NCBI GenBank assembly: GCA_016719945.1
Contig: JADJYE010000002.1
Coordinates: 496,001 to 560,000 of the forward strand
Source of the DNA: Polyangiaceae bacterium
GTDB taxonomy: Bacteria > Myxococcota_A > Polyangia > Polyangiales > Polyangiaceae
Length of the DNA stretch: 64,000 nucleotides
Direction of reading: 5' to 3'
The notes beneath the pieces are model-generated. The model did no database searches. It had not been told where the DNA came from and worked only from the letters and a program-made list of their open reading frames with translations. Shown here piece after piece: positions 18,245 through 26,258 of the stretch; within the stretch, counting starts at the first letter, position 1, and each line of letters opens with the position of its first letter. The position numbers and the translations under genes were made by a program.

Positions 18245-18658
18245 GTGATTAGCGTCGTCGCCCAATACAAGCTGGACGTGCGCTGCGAGGACGACGTCGT
18301 GGTCGTACGGCGCAAAGCGCGCCAGCTCGCCCAGCTGCGACGCCTCGATCCCTTCGCGACCGCGGCCATCACGACCGCGGTCTCGGAGCTCAGCCGCAAC
18401 GTGCTGGTCCACGGCAGAGGGGGCATCGCGCTCTTGGAGGAGGTCTCTGATGGCACTCGCTACGGGATCCGTGCGACCTTCGAGGATCAGGGGCCAGGCA
18501 TCGACAACCTGGAGCGGGCGCTGGCAGGGGGGTACTCGACCACGCGGACGATGGGCCTCGGCCTCTCGGGCAGCCGCAGGTTGGTCGATCGCTTCGACAT
18601 CCAGACGACGGTGGGGAAGGGCACGATGATCCGAGTGGAGAAGTGGCAATCGGCCTGA
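18245..18658 (+). CDS. rsbT: RsbT-type serine/threonine kinase
   Basis: The 137-residue GHKL-fold kinase has an N-box (ELSRNVLVHGRGG), G1 motif (EDQGPGI) and G2 motif (TTRTMGLGLSGSRRLVD), matching RsbT, which phosphorylates RsbR and RsbS and is released on stress to act on a downstream partner. The GTG start at 18245 lies 3 bases after rsbS. The stop overlaps the next reading frame. No RsbU, anti-sigma factor or sigma factor lies downstream, so its output partner is elsewhere. Confidence 0.94.
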   Translation: MISVVAQYKLDVRCEDDVVVVRRKARQLAQLRRLDPFATAAITTAVSELSRNVLVHGRGGIALLEEVSDGTRYGIRATFEDQGPGIDNLERALAGGYSTTRTMGLGLSGSRRLVDRFDIQTTVGKGTMIRVEKWQSA

Positions 18659-19668
18659 TGGGGGCCTGGCTCGGGGCGCGCGCCGCGAGCGCCGTCCGAG
18701 TCCTCGACCAAGCTGCGGTCGCCGAGGCCCGGGAGCGCACGCGCGAGGTCGGTCGCGAGGTCGGCCTGGTGGGCGAGCGCCTCGAGCGGCTCGTCTCGGC
18801 GGTCAGCGAGCTCGCTGGCAATCAGCTCGTCCATGGCCGCGGCGGCCTCGTCGCGGTGTCGCCGACGTCGCGCGGCGACGTGCCTGGCGTGGAGGTCATC
18901 GCCGCCGATCGGGGCCCAGGGATCGCCGACCCGACGCGCGCGCTGGCTGGCGCGCCGGAGCGGTCCTCGGGCAGCCTCGGCGTCGGGGTGTCGGCCGCGC
19001 GACGGCAGGTCGACGAGCTCGACGTGGACGTGCGGCTCAAGGAGGGCACCTGCTTCTGGGCACGTAAGTTCGCGTCGCCCGTCGCGCGCCGCCCCGAGGT
19101 CGGGATCTTCGGCGTCCCTTGCGCCGGGGAGAGGGTCAGCGGGGACGACGCCATGTTCGCGCGGACCGACGCCGGGCTGGTGTTGGCCGTCGCAGACGGG
19201 CTCGGTCACGGCGCGCCCGCGCGCGAGGCCTCGTGCGCCATCATCGACGGGCTGCGAGCCTCGCCTTCGGCGCACGACCTCGTCGCGCTGTTCCTGCGGC
19301 TCGACGCGCTCGCGCGCGAGACCCGCGGCGCGGCGCTGACCGTCCTGCGCGTCGACGAGGCGACGCGCGAGGTCGAGTGCGCCGCAGTGGGCAACGTGGT
19401 CGCTTTGCTCGCCGACCCGAGCTCGACCCAACACTTCGGCGGCTCCTCGTGGACCGTCGGGGGCAAGAGCGCGACGCCCAAACCCGTGCGACCGGAGCGG
19501 GCGCCCGGCTCGGCGGGCGCCGCGCTCGTCATCTTCTCCGACGGCTGCTCCCGCAGCGCGGTCCCGGAGCCGAGCGGCTTGAGAGAGCATCCGCTGGCGA
19601 TCGCCCACGCCATCGCCAAGCGCTACGGTCGCTCCAACGACGACGTGACGGTGCTCGTCGCGCGCTGA
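18643..19668 (+). CDS. Fusion of RsbT-like ATPase and RsbX-like PP2C/SpoIIE phosphatase
   Basis: The protein has 341 residues from GTG 18643; ATG 18658, overlapping the rsbT stop as TGATG, is an alternative. Residues 25-145 are a second GHKL domain with N-box ELAGNQLVHGRGG and ADRGPGI, but a weaker G2 (SLGVGVSAAR). Residues 150-341 are a SpoIIE-type phosphatase with GDDA, VADGLGHG, a GNV motif, IFSDG and a C-terminal NDDVTVLV that would bind two metals. RsbX resets the stressosome by removing phosphate from RsbR/S, so this gene would combine a kinase-like domain with the phosphatase. It closes the four-gene operon. Confidence 0.9.
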   Translation: MAIGLMGAWLGARAASAVRVLDQAAVAEARERTREVGREVGLVGERLERLVSAVSELAGNQLVHGRGGLVAVSPTSRGDVPGVEVIAADRGPGIADPTRALAGAPERSSGSLGVGVSAARRQVDELDVDVRLKEGTCFWARKFASPVARRPEVGIFGVPCAGERVSGDDAMFARTDAGLVLAVADGLGHGAPAREASCAIIDGLRASPSAHDLVALFLRLDALARETRGAALTVLRVDEATREVECAAVGNVVALLADPSSTQHFGGSSWTVGGKSATPKPVRPERAPGSAGAALVIFSDGCSRSAVPEPSGLREHPLAIAHAIAKRYGRSNDDVTVLVAR

Positions 19669-19687
19669 CTCGCTTTGCTGCTTCGAC

Positions 19688-20445
19688 TCACGCGAAGGCG
19701 GCCAGCAGCGCGCCGCTCAGCACGGTCGCGGCGACGAGCGTCCAGCCGACCGTGCGCAGGCGCTTCGGGTGAGGTCGGACCAGCGCGAGCGCCCACGCAG
19801 CGGCGAACAGCGGCGACACCATGGCCATCACCGTGGCGCCGAAGAACCACATCGCGATCGCCGTCGCGGTGGACACCAGCATCGTCGCGCCAGCCGTGTG
19901 CTCGGGGCTCTTCTTGTGCGCCGAGATCACCCAGCGGACGGCGCCGGTCGTGGTGGCGAAGCCGAGCGCCCACGCCGTCCACGCCTCGCCGGCCGCAGCG
20001 GGCTCGAGCGCGCCCGCGATCGCGATCGGGAAGCAGACGCCCGAGATGGCCGCGCCGGCCAGCACCTCGCCTGCGAGCGTCTTCTCCTCGTGCCGGAGCA
20101 CCAACCACCCGAGCGCGGCGGCTCCGGTCAGCGGCACGAGGCCATAGAGCACGGCGATGGGGCTCAGGGCGAGCGCCGCGAGCCCGGTCGTGGCGGCGAT
20201 CGCCCCAGCACGGTGAGCCTCGAGCGGGCGGCGGCGCCGAGCTCCGCGCGGGCCCGAGCCCCGCGCTGACCGAGCAGGACGAGCGCAGGCTCGTGGGCGA
20301 GGAACATGGCCGTCGCCGCGACCGCCAGCGCCGCGCCGCCGAAAGAAGGCCACGCGATCAGGGCAGCGGCGGCCGGTAGGACGAGCTGGCCGTAGGCGCC
20401 GTGCTCGCGGGGCATGAGGGACCGCTTGGGGGTCGGACGCGACAT
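19688..20445 (-). pseudogene. YwiC-like membrane protein, frameshifted
   Basis: The N-terminal part starts at ATG 20445 (AGGGAGAAG ribosome site about 8 bases upstream) with the YwiC-family opening MPREHGAYGQLVLP and two membrane helices. The remaining helices, ending at 19688, are in another frame. Restoring one base near 20226, in a G run, joins LGAAAR to LEAHRAGAIAATTG and gives 252 residues with about eight membrane segments. YwiC-like proteins are polytopic and of unknown function. The neighbours give no functional hint. An assembly indel is as likely as true decay. Confidence 0.75.
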
Positions 20446-20523
20446 CTCGGGCTTCTCCCTAGCAACCCTCGTGCCCCGGTGATTGTGACGAAGGAGGAAG
20501 GGCGATGTACGTTGAGCGTGCCC

Positions 20524-21564
20524 ATGGTGGAACCCAACGAGCGGCGAGCCGAGCGCTTCCTCTTCCTCGGGTTGGTGCTCGCCGCGTGCTGGGTGGTCCT
20601 CTCCCTCCTGCCGTGGCTGCTGTTGGCCCTGTGGGTCGCTGGCCTGGTGCGGCCGATGCACGAGCGCGTGCGCGGGTGGGTGAGGGGCTCCGAGCGCGGA
20701 GCCGCGATCGTCGTGATGGGCCTCACGCTCGCCTTCATCGTCCCGCTCGGGCTGGTGGCCGGCTCGTTGGCGCAAGACGCCTTCAACCTCGGCAAGGGCC
20801 TGCTGGCCTCCGAGGGGGGACGGGCCGCGCTCTCGAGCCTGGTCAGCGACGGCGGAGAGGAAGGCAAGGTGTCGGCGGGCCGAATCTTCGCGATCCTGCA
20901 GCAGCACGGCGATCGCGCGTGGAACCTGATGTCCATCGTGCTGACCACCACGGCGAGCGTCATGATCGGCGGGCTGATGTTCCTCTACGGAACCTACGTC
21001 AGCCTCGTGGACGGCAAGCGTACGTTCGCGTGGTTCAAGTCCGTCCTGCCGTTCAGCCGAGAGACGATCGAGCGGATGGCGGTCGCCTTTCGGCAGACGG
21101 GCCGCGGCCTGTTCATCGGGGTCGGCGTGACCGGGCTGGTCCAATCGGCCGTGGCGACCCTCACTTACCTCGCGCTCGGCGTCCCGCGGGCGCTGGTGCT
21201 CGGGGTGCTCACGTTCGCCGCCTCGATCGTCCCCTCGTTCGGCACCGCGCTCGTCTGGATGCCGATCGCCGTGGGGCTCGCGCTGACGGGCCGACCCGGC
21301 GCGGCCATCGCGCTCGCGGTCGTCGGCGTGTTCGTCGTGGGCACGGTGGACAACCTCCTGCGCCCCCTGATCGCGCACAGGGCCGATGCTCACTTGCCGA
21401 CGTTCGTCGTGATGCTCGGGATGTTCGGGGGGCTCGTGGCGCTCGGCGGGTGGGGCGTGCTGCTCGGGCCGTTGATCCTGCGGCTGGCGATGGAGGCGCT
21501 CGAGCTGAACGGCGAGTCGACCCGCGGCCCCGTGTCAGCTGCCTTGGGCGCAGACGAACCGTAG
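20524..21564 (+). CDS. AI-2E family transporter (PerM/YdiK-like)
   Basis: The 346-residue permease has the AI-2E-family layout. Two helices lie near the N terminus (FLFLGLVLAACWVVLSLLP), then a soluble middle stretch, then four to five further helices including LGVPRALVLGVLTFAASIVP and GTVDNLLRPLI, with C-terminal GMFGGLVALGGWGVLLGP. Members export peptides, ions or signalling compounds, and the substrate cannot be inferred. ATG 20524 is chosen by family alignment. A strong AAGGAGG (20491-20497) fits an out-of-frame ATG at 20505 better, so TTG 20512 or GTG 20518 remain possible. Confidence 0.88.
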   Translation: MVEPNERRAERFLFLGLVLAACWVVLSLLPWLLLALWVAGLVRPMHERVRGWVRGSERGAAIVVMGLTLAFIVPLGLVAGSLAQDAFNLGKGLLASEGGRAALSSLVSDGGEEGKVSAGRIFAILQQHGDRAWNLMSIVLTTTASVMIGGLMFLYGTYVSLVDGKRTFAWFKSVLPFSRETIERMAVAFRQTGRGLFIGVGVTGLVQSAVATLTYLALGVPRALVLGVLTFAASIVPSFGTALVWMPIAVGLALTGRPGAAIALAVVGVFVVGTVDNLLRPLIAHRADAHLPTFVVMLGMFGGLVALGGWGVLLGPLILRLAMEALELNGESTRGPVSAALGADEP

Positions 21565-22122
21565 CTCGAAGGTCGCCGGGGCGTCGCCGAGGGTGATCTC
21601 CCCGGTCGCGACGCAGCGGGGGGACGCCGGCTCCAAGACCCCTTCGAACACGTCGAGCGCGCCCCCCGCCGCCGCGCCGTCGGCCGGCGAACGCGCGCGG
21701 CGCGCCTCGAGCTCGACGCGGTATGCCCCTGGGGGCGCGGCGAGCGCCGCGGTGCACGCCGTCGACTCGCCCGTCGCGAGCCCGCAGGCGCTCTCGACGC
21801 TGCGCTGTCCTCGCCACTCGACGTCGAACGCCTGCCCCGGACCGACGCGCCGGACCCGCGCGCTGGGGAGCTCGCACGCCGCGGGCTCACAAGGATCGCA
21901 GGTGGCGAGGCACGGGTCGGGCCGTGGCAGCGCGCCGCCGGGACCCACGAGCGTCGGCGGCAGCGCATCCGTCACCGAGACGTAGAGATCGTGGGCCGTA
22001 GGGTTCACGAACCTGAGCGTGACCGTGCGCTCCAGCTTGCCGTGCGCGGGTGACGAGGCGCCGTTCGCTTCCGCGTCGCGCGCGCCGCTCGTGCACCCGA
22101 GCGTCCAGGCGAGCAGGCACAC
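21535..22122 (-). CDS. Putative lipoprotein, unknown function
   Basis: The 195-residue frame begins at GTG 22122 and shows a lipobox-like WTLGCTSG at residue 10, then an extracytoplasmic domain with eight Cys residues, several paired (CLATCDPCEPAAC), compatible with disulfides. The signal region lacks the usual positive charges. In a neighbouring frame the bases just upstream encode MRRTLQLRRV, so a missing base near 22126 could have cut off the true start. It lies directly downstream of the TPR kinase gene and overlaps the convergent AI-2E gene by 30 bases. I do not recognise the family. Confidence 0.65.
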   Translation of the reverse strand: MCLLAWTLGCTSGARDAEANGASSPAHGKLERTVTLRFVNPTAHDLYVSVTDALPPTLVGPGGALPRPDPCLATCDPCEPAACELPSARVRRVGPGQAFDVEWRGQRSVESACGLATGESTACTAALAAPPGAYRVELEARRARSPADGAAAGGALDVFEGVLEPASPRCVATGEITLGDAPATFELRFVCAQGS

Positions 22123-22148
22123 GCCGGAGCTGCAGCGTGCGGCGCAAC

Positions 22149-24479
22149 TCAGCGCCTCAGCGACAGCGGCTCGAGGCCGTGCTCGTCGGTCCAGATCGCG
22201 GCGGCGCGCGCGCGCGTGCGAGCGCGGACGGCGTCGAAGCGCGGCTCATCGCGCAGCACGTCGAGCGCCGGGCACCGCTCCAGCCACTCGATATCGGCGA
22301 GCCCCCCTTGATCGGCCAGCTCGAGGTTCTGCAGGCCGCGCAGCGGATCTCCGCGGGCCGCCTCGGCCTCGGCGCCGCTCTGATACGCGTTGACGTGGAA
22401 TCGCCGAGGGATCGGCCGCGCGTGGGTCCGAGCCTGGAGCTCGCGCAGCTCCCAGGTGGCGTCCGACGAGGTCGCCAGCGACGCGAGCAGCCTCGCGAAC
22501 CTGAGGGACCCTCCTCGGTTGCCCGGATCGGGCGGTAAGCGCCGCAAAGTGCGCTCGGCGAGCTGGCGGTCGGCGAACCACACGGCCACGCGCGCCATGA
22601 GGTTGCACTCCTCGGTGGTGGCGTCGCCGTCGACGGCGTCGAGGCGCGCATAGACGGCATCGAAGTCCGCGAGCCGCCCCCGCAGCGCGTGGGCGCGCGC
22701 CACGGGGACGAGCGCGCTCCTGCGCAGCGGATCGAGGTCGACCGCGAGCGTGAGCCGCGCGATCCCCCGCTCGGCGCGGCCCGCCTCACACTCGAGCCGC
22801 CCGAGCACCTCGTGGGCGAACGCGTGGGTCGGGGCGATCTCGAGCACGCGCCGCAGCGAGCGGACGGCCTCGACGTAGTCGCACGCCGTCATGCTGAGCA
22901 GGGCGGCGGCGGTGTGCGTGTCGGGGAGGTCGGGCGCCGCCTCGAGCGCTCGCCCGACCGCGGCCCGACAATCGACGGACCAGTCCTTGCCGGTCCGATC
23001 GGCGGTCGTGTAGCTGCTCACCGCGGCGACCGCGCGCGTCGCGAGCGCAGGCGCGAAATCGGGCGCCAGCTCCAGGCAACGATCCAGCGCAGCGACCGCG
23101 AGCGGAGGCGAGACGTTCACGGTGCGCGCGAGGCGTCGACCTTCGAGGAACGCCATCGCGGCGCCGGCCGGCAGTGACTCGCCCCACCCGACGTGCTCGA
23201 GCGCGAGCCGGAGGGTCTCGGCGATTCGCTGGGCGACCTGGCTGCCCACCCCCGCCCATTGGCTCGGCCCGACGTCGAAGTGCTCCGACCACGTCCGAAC
23301 GCCGGAGGCCGTCGACGTCATGCGGACGGCGACCGACGTGCCCGCGTCTCCCTGCCGCAGCACGGTCCCGCTTACGACGAAGTCGACCCCTCGCGCGGCG
23401 AGCTCGCTGAAGCTCGCCCTCGCGCTGTCCCCGACCCAGGCGGCGCTGAGCACGCGCGTCCCCGGCGCTCGCCCGAGCGCGTCGCCGATCTCCTCGGCGA
23501 GGCTGGCGCCGAGGCCAAACGCCTCGTCTGGGCCGGAGATCTCGAGTGGCTGCACGAACAGCGAGACGAGCCGGCTCGCCGTCGAGCCGCGGGTGGTCGG
23601 CGAATCGGCGGGCTGGGCGCCCGAGGCGGCGCTCGGCGCGGGCGCGAGGTCGGTCGTGTCGACGTCTCCGACCAGGCTCGCGAAGCGCCGCTCGAGCTCG
23701 GCCGCGCTGGGCCTGCGGCTCGCGTCGCGCTCGAGGCAGCCCGCGATCACCCGCTCGAGCGCGGGGAAGGGCGAGAGCGCGCCGATATCGGGCAACGCGG
23801 TCACGCGCGCGGCGGCGCGCGCCCTCGCGTCGGGCCCCGCGAACGGGCGGCTCGCCGTGGCGAGCTCGAAGGCGATCAGCCCGAGCGCGTAGACGTCGTC
23901 GCTGGGCTGCGCAGCCGCGGCCAGGACCTGCTCGGGCGACATGTAGTCATAGGTGCCGCTGACGAACCCTTCGCCGTCGATCCGGTGGTGCTGCGGGGCG
24001 GCGATGCCGAAGTCGATCACGACGACGCGCCCTCCCACCTCGAGCAGCACGTTGCCTGGCTTGAGGTCGCGATGGATGACGCCGGCCTCGTGCGCGGCCG
24101 CCACGCCGGCGCACGCCTGGGCCATGAGCGCGCCCGTCTCGTCGGGCGGCAGGCGCCCGCGCCGCGTCAAGAGCGCGCGCAGGCTCTCGCCGACCACGCG
24201 CTCCATGGTGATGAAGCGCCCCAGCGTCCCCTGCCCGATGTCGAAGGTGCGCCCGATGTTCTTGTGGGTGACCCGCCGCGCGAGCCGCAGCTCGTGGGTG
24301 AACCGCTCGACGCTCGAGGCGTCGCGGGTCGCGAGCAGCTTGAGCGCCACACGCTCGCCGACCCACTCGTCGAGCACCGCGAAGACGCCGCCCATCGCCC
24401 CGCGCCCGAGCGACTGCTCCACGCGATAGCGGTCGGCGATCAAGGTCCCCGCGGGCAGCTCCGGGATCGTGGCGGCCAC
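22149..24479 (-). CDS. Ser/Thr protein kinase with TolB-like and TPR domains
   Basis: The protein has 776 residues from GTG 24479; the open frame upstream is low-complexity and overlaps the repeat region. Residues 17-275 are a Hanks-type kinase with G-loop LGRGAMGGVF, ATP-binding Lys in VALKLL, catalytic IHRDLKPGN, VIDFGIA and APE-like SPEQ. A TolB/FlgO-like domain (LGASLAEEIGDAL through ARGVDFVVSGTVL) covers about 325-460. The rest is a series of TPR-like helices, with no membrane helix. Such kinases are common in myxobacteria and work as cytoplasmic regulators. The lipoprotein gene follows within 30 bases. Confidence 0.93.
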   Translation of the reverse strand: MAATIPELPAGTLIADRYRVEQSLGRGAMGGVFAVLDEWVGERVALKLLATRDASSVERFTHELRLARRVTHKNIGRTFDIGQGTLGRFITMERVVGESLRALLTRRGRLPPDETGALMAQACAGVAAAHEAGVIHRDLKPGNVLLEVGGRVVVIDFGIAAPQHHRIDGEGFVSGTYDYMSPEQVLAAAAQPSDDVYALGLIAFELATASRPFAGPDARARAAARVTALPDIGALSPFPALERVIAGCLERDASRRPSAAELERRFASLVGDVDTTDLAPAPSAASGAQPADSPTTRGSTASRLVSLFVQPLEISGPDEAFGLGASLAEEIGDALGRAPGTRVLSAAWVGDSARASFSELAARGVDFVVSGTVLRQGDAGTSVAVRMTSTASGVRTWSEHFDVGPSQWAGVGSQVAQRIAETLRLALEHVGWGESLPAGAAMAFLEGRRLARTVNVSPPLAVAALDRCLELAPDFAPALATRAVAAVSSYTTADRTGKDWSVDCRAAVGRALEAAPDLPDTHTAAALLSMTACDYVEAVRSLRRVLEIAPTHAFAHEVLGRLECEAGRAERGIARLTLAVDLDPLRRSALVPVARAHALRGRLADFDAVYARLDAVDGDATTEECNLMARVAVWFADRQLAERTLRRLPPDPGNRGGSLRFARLLASLATSSDATWELRELQARTHARPIPRRFHVNAYQSGAEAEAARGDPLRGLQNLELADQGGLADIEWLERCPALDVLRDEPRFDAVRARTRARAAAIWTDEHGLEPLSLRR

Positions 24480-25435
24480 CGCTGAGAATCTAGCAGGGCT
24501 CGAGGCGACGTGGCTCGTCGCCGGACCCCTCGGTCGCTGGGCCTGTCGCCCAGCGGCGGGCGACAGCGAGGGCACCCCTTGCGGCAAGGTGTCGCCGAGC
24601 TGTCGCTGGGTCGCGCCTCGCCTCGGACCGACCCAGGTGGCCCTTCGCGGCAACCAATCGCCAGCCTGTCCGCGGATCCTTCCATCTCGCCTTCGCTCTC
24701 GGCGACAGGGACGGCACCCCTTGCGGCAAGGGGGGCCCTCGCTGTCGCCGAGCTGTCGCCGCGGGCTGCATGTCCAAGGAGCAGCTGGAGGACTCGATGC
24801 GAGCCCGCCGCCCAGCGCACCCCCCAGCCCCACCCCCCGCCGGGTCATGTGCCCTGAAGCGACACTACCGGGGGACATGCCGGCCATGTCCCCGTGTTGG
24901 ATCGCACCCTGAGGCCTCACGCGGGCGTTCGAAGCGCTGCTCGACGGGGCGCCTCTATGATTTGCCGCACATCGCGTGGGTTGGCGACCACCGGGACTCG
25001 CGAGCTGCGACGGTACCGGGGGTCATGGCGGCCATGTCCCCCTGTCCGGTCGCGGCGATGTTCCCCTGTTCGGTCGCGGCCAGCCGCGGCCGCTCGGCGG
25101 GAGAGAAGTCCTGAGTCTCGTCGTGGACGGGCGAAGCGGCAAGCAGCTGCGTGATGTCTCCGAGCTGGACGAGGGCTGCGGCGACTCCCCCGCGATGAAG
25201 AAGGCGCTCGGCTACTGAGCGTCTCGAGCGACGCTATGGTCTTCGTGGGCCCGTGGCTCAGCTGGAGCGCGGCCTGCGACGCTATGGGGGGACCTTTCGC
25301 CAATGCCCCCGCGTCGGGTCGCTGACACCCTATCCTGTGGGTCGCTGCCACCGATCGACGCGACGCGATCCTCGCTCATGGCGCGTCATGAGCGCGATGC
25401 TTCGCGGGAAAGCCGGGCACGAGCTAACGCACCGG
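24480..25435. repeat. Noncoding repeat-rich region
   Basis: About 956 bases contain no gene I can support, although several short frames are open. A direct repeat of about 50 bases occurs at 24561-24607 and 24703-24759 around GGCACCCCTTGCGGCAAGG (24571-24589 and 24713-24731). The same area holds a perfect 14-bp inverted pair, GCGACAGCGAGGGC at 24560-24573 and its complement at 24735-24748. A second motif, GGGGACATG-N5-CATGTCCCC (24871-24893), recurs as GGGGTCATG-N5-CATGTCCCC (25019-25041). A 24-base unit is tandemly doubled at 25034-25081. A more degenerate relative lies near 25284-25330. It could be a decayed mobile element or a structured spacer. Confidence 0.65.
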
Positions 25436-25963
25436 TCAGACCGGTTGCCCCGTCAGTATCGTTCCCGTGACGCCGTTTCCCTCCACGATCATCGTGGTGC
25501 AATCCACATAGGGACACGCGTCGGGCATGGGCAGATCACTGCAAGTGTAGCCATCCTCGATGTAGACCTCGCCCGTGTCCCCCAGCTCTTGGAGACAATA
25601 CGAGACGGTCGGGTCGCAGAAGAGCCATCCGCAAGGGAAGAGTCCGGGTGGGGTCGGGCAAACGTCCATGCCCTTTGCGACGCCCTCGGACGAGGCTTCA
25701 CAGATCGAGTCATAGACGTTCCCATCGCAGCCGCAGGTCGGCTGGCTGACGCCAGTGTGCTCGCACCTCGGCGAGCAGACTCCGACACCCGGATCGCAAG
25801 ACCCGCCCTCGAAGGAGCAGAACATCGACTCCGGACAGTCGTCACTCGTCCCGCAGGCTTCGCGCTCGCCGCCGCCCGTCGCGGTGCCGCTGCACGCGTT
25901 GCCGAGGATGACGGCGATGATGCCTGCGCCGATTCGGATCCAGAGGCACCGGTGCCCAGCCAT
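25436..25963 (-). CDS. Exported Cys-rich protein with Kazal-like motif
   Basis: The 175-residue protein has a hydrophobic signal ending ILGNACSG. A Cys-rich body follows with 20 or so cysteines, including a Kazal-type core PTCGCDGNVYDSICEAS (about residues 83-100) and CGTSDDCP, CDPGVGVC, CGWLFCDP pairs. Kazal folds inhibit serine proteases in eukaryotes; in Polyangia such cores are frequent in lipoproteins of unknown function. The lipobox is imperfect (GNAC), so lipidation is uncertain. It stands alone between two noncoding repeat regions. Confidence 0.72.
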   Translation of the reverse strand: MAGHRCLWIRIGAGIIAVILGNACSGTATGGGEREACGTSDDCPESMFCSFEGGSCDPGVGVCSPRCEHTGVSQPTCGCDGNVYDSICEASSEGVAKGMDVCPTPPGLFPCGWLFCDPTVSYCLQELGDTGEVYIEDGYTCSDLPMPDACPYVDCTTMIVEGNGVTGTILTGQPV

Positions 25964-26258
25964 TGGTAAAGCCTACCACCATCGATCTCGTGGGGGTCGG
26001 CATCGACCCTCGGGCCTGGTGAATCGGGGCTCGGGCTCGGAAGCTCGGCTTCGATCTCGGCTGCGGCTTCGACCTCGGTGAGCTCGCTGTGGGTCATCGG
26101 CCGGTCTCACCGGCGAGACCGACGCCGATGACCGGCAGACCGCCGCCCGAGAGCGAAGCCGAATACCGCGCTCCCGAGATCGACGACCGAGCCCGAGACC
26201 GACAACGACGCCGACCGCGAGCATCGTCCCCGGCCTCGGCTTCGGCTGCGTCGTCTCG
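25964..26258. repeat. Large imperfect palindrome with strong central hairpin
   Basis: This 295-base gap is low-complexity, built from CTCGG/CTTCG-like steps on the left and their complements on the right, giving a long imperfect inverted repeat. The centre is a nearly perfect stem: GGTCATCGGC (26092-26101) and CGGTCTC (26102-26108) pair with GAGACCG (26115-26121) and GCCGATGACC (26124-26133) around loop ACCGGC, with a 2-base bulge. It lies 3' of the minus-strand membrane protein and upstream of the Cys-rich gene, so it may be a transcript end or a DNA structure. Confidence 0.6.

Noticed and set aside
20505..21596. 363-residue frame starting at an ATG with a strong ribosome site
   Set aside because: It is out of frame with the AI-2E permease; the Arg-rich product has no membrane helices, so the permease frame is the real gene.
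24560..25081. Possible CRISPR array
   Set aside because: Repeats are few, unequal in length and spacing, and there are no cas genes.
24976..25218. 80-residue plus-strand frame in the repeat zone
   Set aside because: It has no family, its start lies inside the repeats, and it is made mostly of translated palindromes. It may be a gene remnant but cannot be supported.
25253..25969. 238-residue plus-strand frame
   Set aside because: It is antisense to the Cys-rich Kazal-like gene, whose signal peptide and Cys pattern are convincing.
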